Assembly (NCBI GenBank): GCA_947489925.1
Contig: CANLFK010000104.1
Span: 1-7,956 of the forward strand
From: Candidatus Caenarcanales bacterium
GTDB lineage: Bacteria; Cyanobacteriota; Vampirovibrionia; Caenarcaniphilales; Caenarcanaceae
DNA length: 7,956 nucleotides
Direction of reading: 5' to 3'
The notes beneath the pieces are model-generated. The model had not been told where the DNA came from. It did no database searches and worked only from the letters and a program-made list of their open reading frames with translations. A program made the position numbers and the translations under genes. Positions 7,041 to 7,956 of the stretch are shown here, piece by piece. Every line of letters begins with the position of its first letter. Positions within the stretch are counted from its first letter, which is position 1.

Positions 7041-7955
7041 TTATAATTTATGACTCTCTCTGTGGGTTATATAAGGAGCAATAGCTTTATCATAAGTTTT
7101 TTGACCAGGATTACCTTTTGGATATAGTTTCTTGCACCTTGCACATCCACTGAAAATTGATTCAATTTTAGTTGAAGAGCGTTCTGTTGTATTTTTTAGT
7201 GAAGCATTTTTGACTTTTGATATTTTTATTGCTGTATCTTTTTTGCCATTTGTATTTATTTCACCCGTTGGAGTCTGTGTTTCACCTGTTGGAGTCTGTG
7301 TTTCACCTGTTGGAGTCTGTGTTTCACCTGTTGGAGTCTGTGTTTCACCTGTTGGAGTCTGTGTTTCACCTGTTGGAGTCTGTGTTTCACCTGTTGGAGT
7401 CTTAGGGTCAAAAACTCCATTAATATTTAAAACAATCAGAACAATAGCTACCAACAACAAAAGGATAGCAATTTTTAAAATTTTATCAACTTTTTTCTTT
7501 CTAGCATCAACTTGCTTAGGGCCATTTATACTACCGCCACCTACTGGAATGGATATTCCACCAGTTCCTTGTTGCATTTTATCCTCAGGGAAATAACTAT
7601 AAACACCGATCGTTTCTCCGTTAAATGGTATATTAATATTTTTCGAAAGATTATTTTGCTTTTTAACAATGGTTATTTTATCTCCCTGATGAGCTACAAC
7701 CTTAAGGTTGCCCAAGCTTAACATTCCTGCAGTAGCATAGGACTCATTGTTAATTAATAAATCATATTTAATGGTGTTGTAATCTGAAATTTGAAATAGT
7801 ATACTTTGTGGAAAGCTTTTAACTTCTTCGTATGAAATTAATTCATTGATAACAGCGGTATTATTTGCACTTAAAAAGTATACTATTTTATAACTATTAA
7901 TTTCTGGGTAGTCAAAATGTTCATTTATAGCATTAAGTGCTTCATAAATAAAATA
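7041..7955 (-). CDS. single-pass membrane protein with TPTGETQ repeat linker and CxxC...HxxxH tail, 5' end cut by window edge
   Basis: The frame is open from the right edge (first whole codon at 7955) to TAA 7043-7041, giving at least 304 residues. The first in-frame ATG lies at 7724, but 77 sense codons precede it without a stop, so the true start is very probably outside the window. Numbering from 7955, residues 1-145 form a soluble domain I do not recognise, ending in a Gly-rich stretch (GTGG...VGGGS). Basic residues RKKKVDKILK come before the membrane segment (about 162-178, AILLLLVAIVLIVLN), predicting the N-domain in the cytoplasm. Residues 186-232 are seven TPTGE units joined by TQ, a flexible or extended linker. 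The tail is basic and holds CARC (271-274) and HRESH (298-302). The next gene starts 4 bp downstream. Its place before srfBC and its cytoplasm-membrane-linker layout make it a possible functional counterpart of SrfA, but I see no sequence proof. Confidence 0.85.
   Translation of the reverse strand, partial: YFIYEALNAINEHFDYPEINSYKIVYFLSANNTAVINELISYEEVKSFPQSILFQISDYNTIKYDLLINNESYATAGMLSLGNLKVVAHQGDKITIVKKQNNLSKNINIPFNGETIGVYSYFPEDKMQQGTGGISIPVGGGSINGPKQVDARKKKVDKILKIAILLLLVAIVLIVLNINGVFDPKTPTGETQTPTGETQTPTGETQTPTGETQTPTGETQTPTGETQTPTGEINTNGKKDTAIKISKVKNASLKNTTERSSTKIESIFSGCARCKKLYPKGNPGQKTYDKAIAPYITHRESHKL
7260..7402 (-). repeat. 21-bp in-frame tandem repeat, six full copies plus 17 bp
   Basis: Seven-codon units encode TPTGETQ. 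Copies at 7281, 7302, 7323, 7344 and 7365 are identical; the copy at 7260 differs by one base (synonymous, ACG for ACA) and runs into unique sequence; a 17-bp partial copy begins at 7386. Near-perfect identity points to recent expansion by slippage or unequal exchange. Because 21 is a multiple of three, gain or loss of units changes linker length by seven residues without shifting the frame. Confidence 0.97.
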
Positions 7956-7956
7956 A

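Larger units (their letters stand above)
1..7956 (-). other. putative five-gene envelope-srfB-srfC operon
   Basis: Five genes run in the same direction with gaps of 4 bp (7037-7040), 10 bp (6253-6262), 10 bp (5418-5427) and 5 bp (2359-2363). None of the gaps can hold a promoter or terminator, so promoter and terminator should lie outside the window. Starts are not preceded by a Shine-Dalgarno sequence at normal spacing; upstream bases are almost all A/T, as is usual in Bacteroidota. The nearest exceptions are AGAGATT just before the srfC ATG, inside the srfB stop region, and a GGAG about 20 bases before the coiled-coil gene, too far to act normally. Confidence 0.85.

Noticed and set aside
7125..7145. 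Haem c site at the CARC motif
   Set aside because: The residue after the second Cys is Lys, not the His required for CxxCH.
7260..7402. CRISPR array
   Set aside because: The repeats are head-to-tail with no spacers and encode a regular peptide in frame.
7260..7402. LPxTG-like sorting signal in the TPTGE repeats
   Set aside because: The pattern is not LPxTG, is repeated internally, and is not followed by a hydrophobic tail; the membrane segment comes before it.
7132..7596. Plus-strand open frame with SPVGVCV repeats, and a second one at 7217-7405
   Set aside because: Both are antisense readings of the 21-bp repeat, which stays open in several frames because its length is a multiple of three. 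The minus-strand gene has the membrane segment, operon spacing and continuity.

Overview
The window is AT-rich DNA, probably from a member of the Bacteroidota (Flavobacteriia- or Sphingobacteriia-like). Four things suggest this: the low G+C (by eye about a third or less); a signal peptide ending in FAQ on one small protein; near absence of Shine-Dalgarno sequences before the starts; and genes rich in Asn, Lys, Ile and Tyr. All five genes lie on the minus strand with gaps of only 4, 10, 10 and 5 bp, so they look like one transcript read from the right edge to the left edge. Both ends are cut: the first gene lacks its start and the last lacks its stop.

In order of transcription: (1) 7955-7041, a 5'-truncated single-pass membrane protein of unknown family, with a tandem TPTGETQ repeat after its membrane segment and a CxxC...HxxxH tail; (2) 7036-6263, a single-pass membrane protein with a PPP-rich linker and a Cys-containing helical domain; (3) 6252-5428, an exported coiled-coil protein with a signal peptide; (4) 5417-2364, SrfB, a large protein with an actin/Hsp70-type ATPase core; (5) 2358-1, the first 786 residues of SrfC, a P-loop protein with GTPase-like motifs. 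Gene 5 is open through the left edge and gene 1 through the right edge, so both are longer than any closed ORF found inside the window.

The anchor is the adjacent srfB-srfC pair. It is recognised from motifs that match the enterobacterial SrfB and SrfC proteins as I remember them. In Salmonella these belong to the SsrB-regulated srfABC operon, whose biochemical role is poorly understood. Here the pair has no obvious srfA gene next to it; it is preceded by three envelope proteins that I do not recognise. My inference is that two cytoplasmic nucleotide-binding proteins (one ATPase fold, one GTPase-like) work with two inner-membrane proteins carrying stiff extracytoplasmic linkers and one periplasmic coiled-coil protein, forming an envelope-spanning machine. 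The sequence supports the parts list and the operon; the machine itself is a hypothesis. No RNA genes, insertion sequences, CRISPR arrays, terminators or promoters were seen, and there is no non-coding stretch longer than 10 bp.
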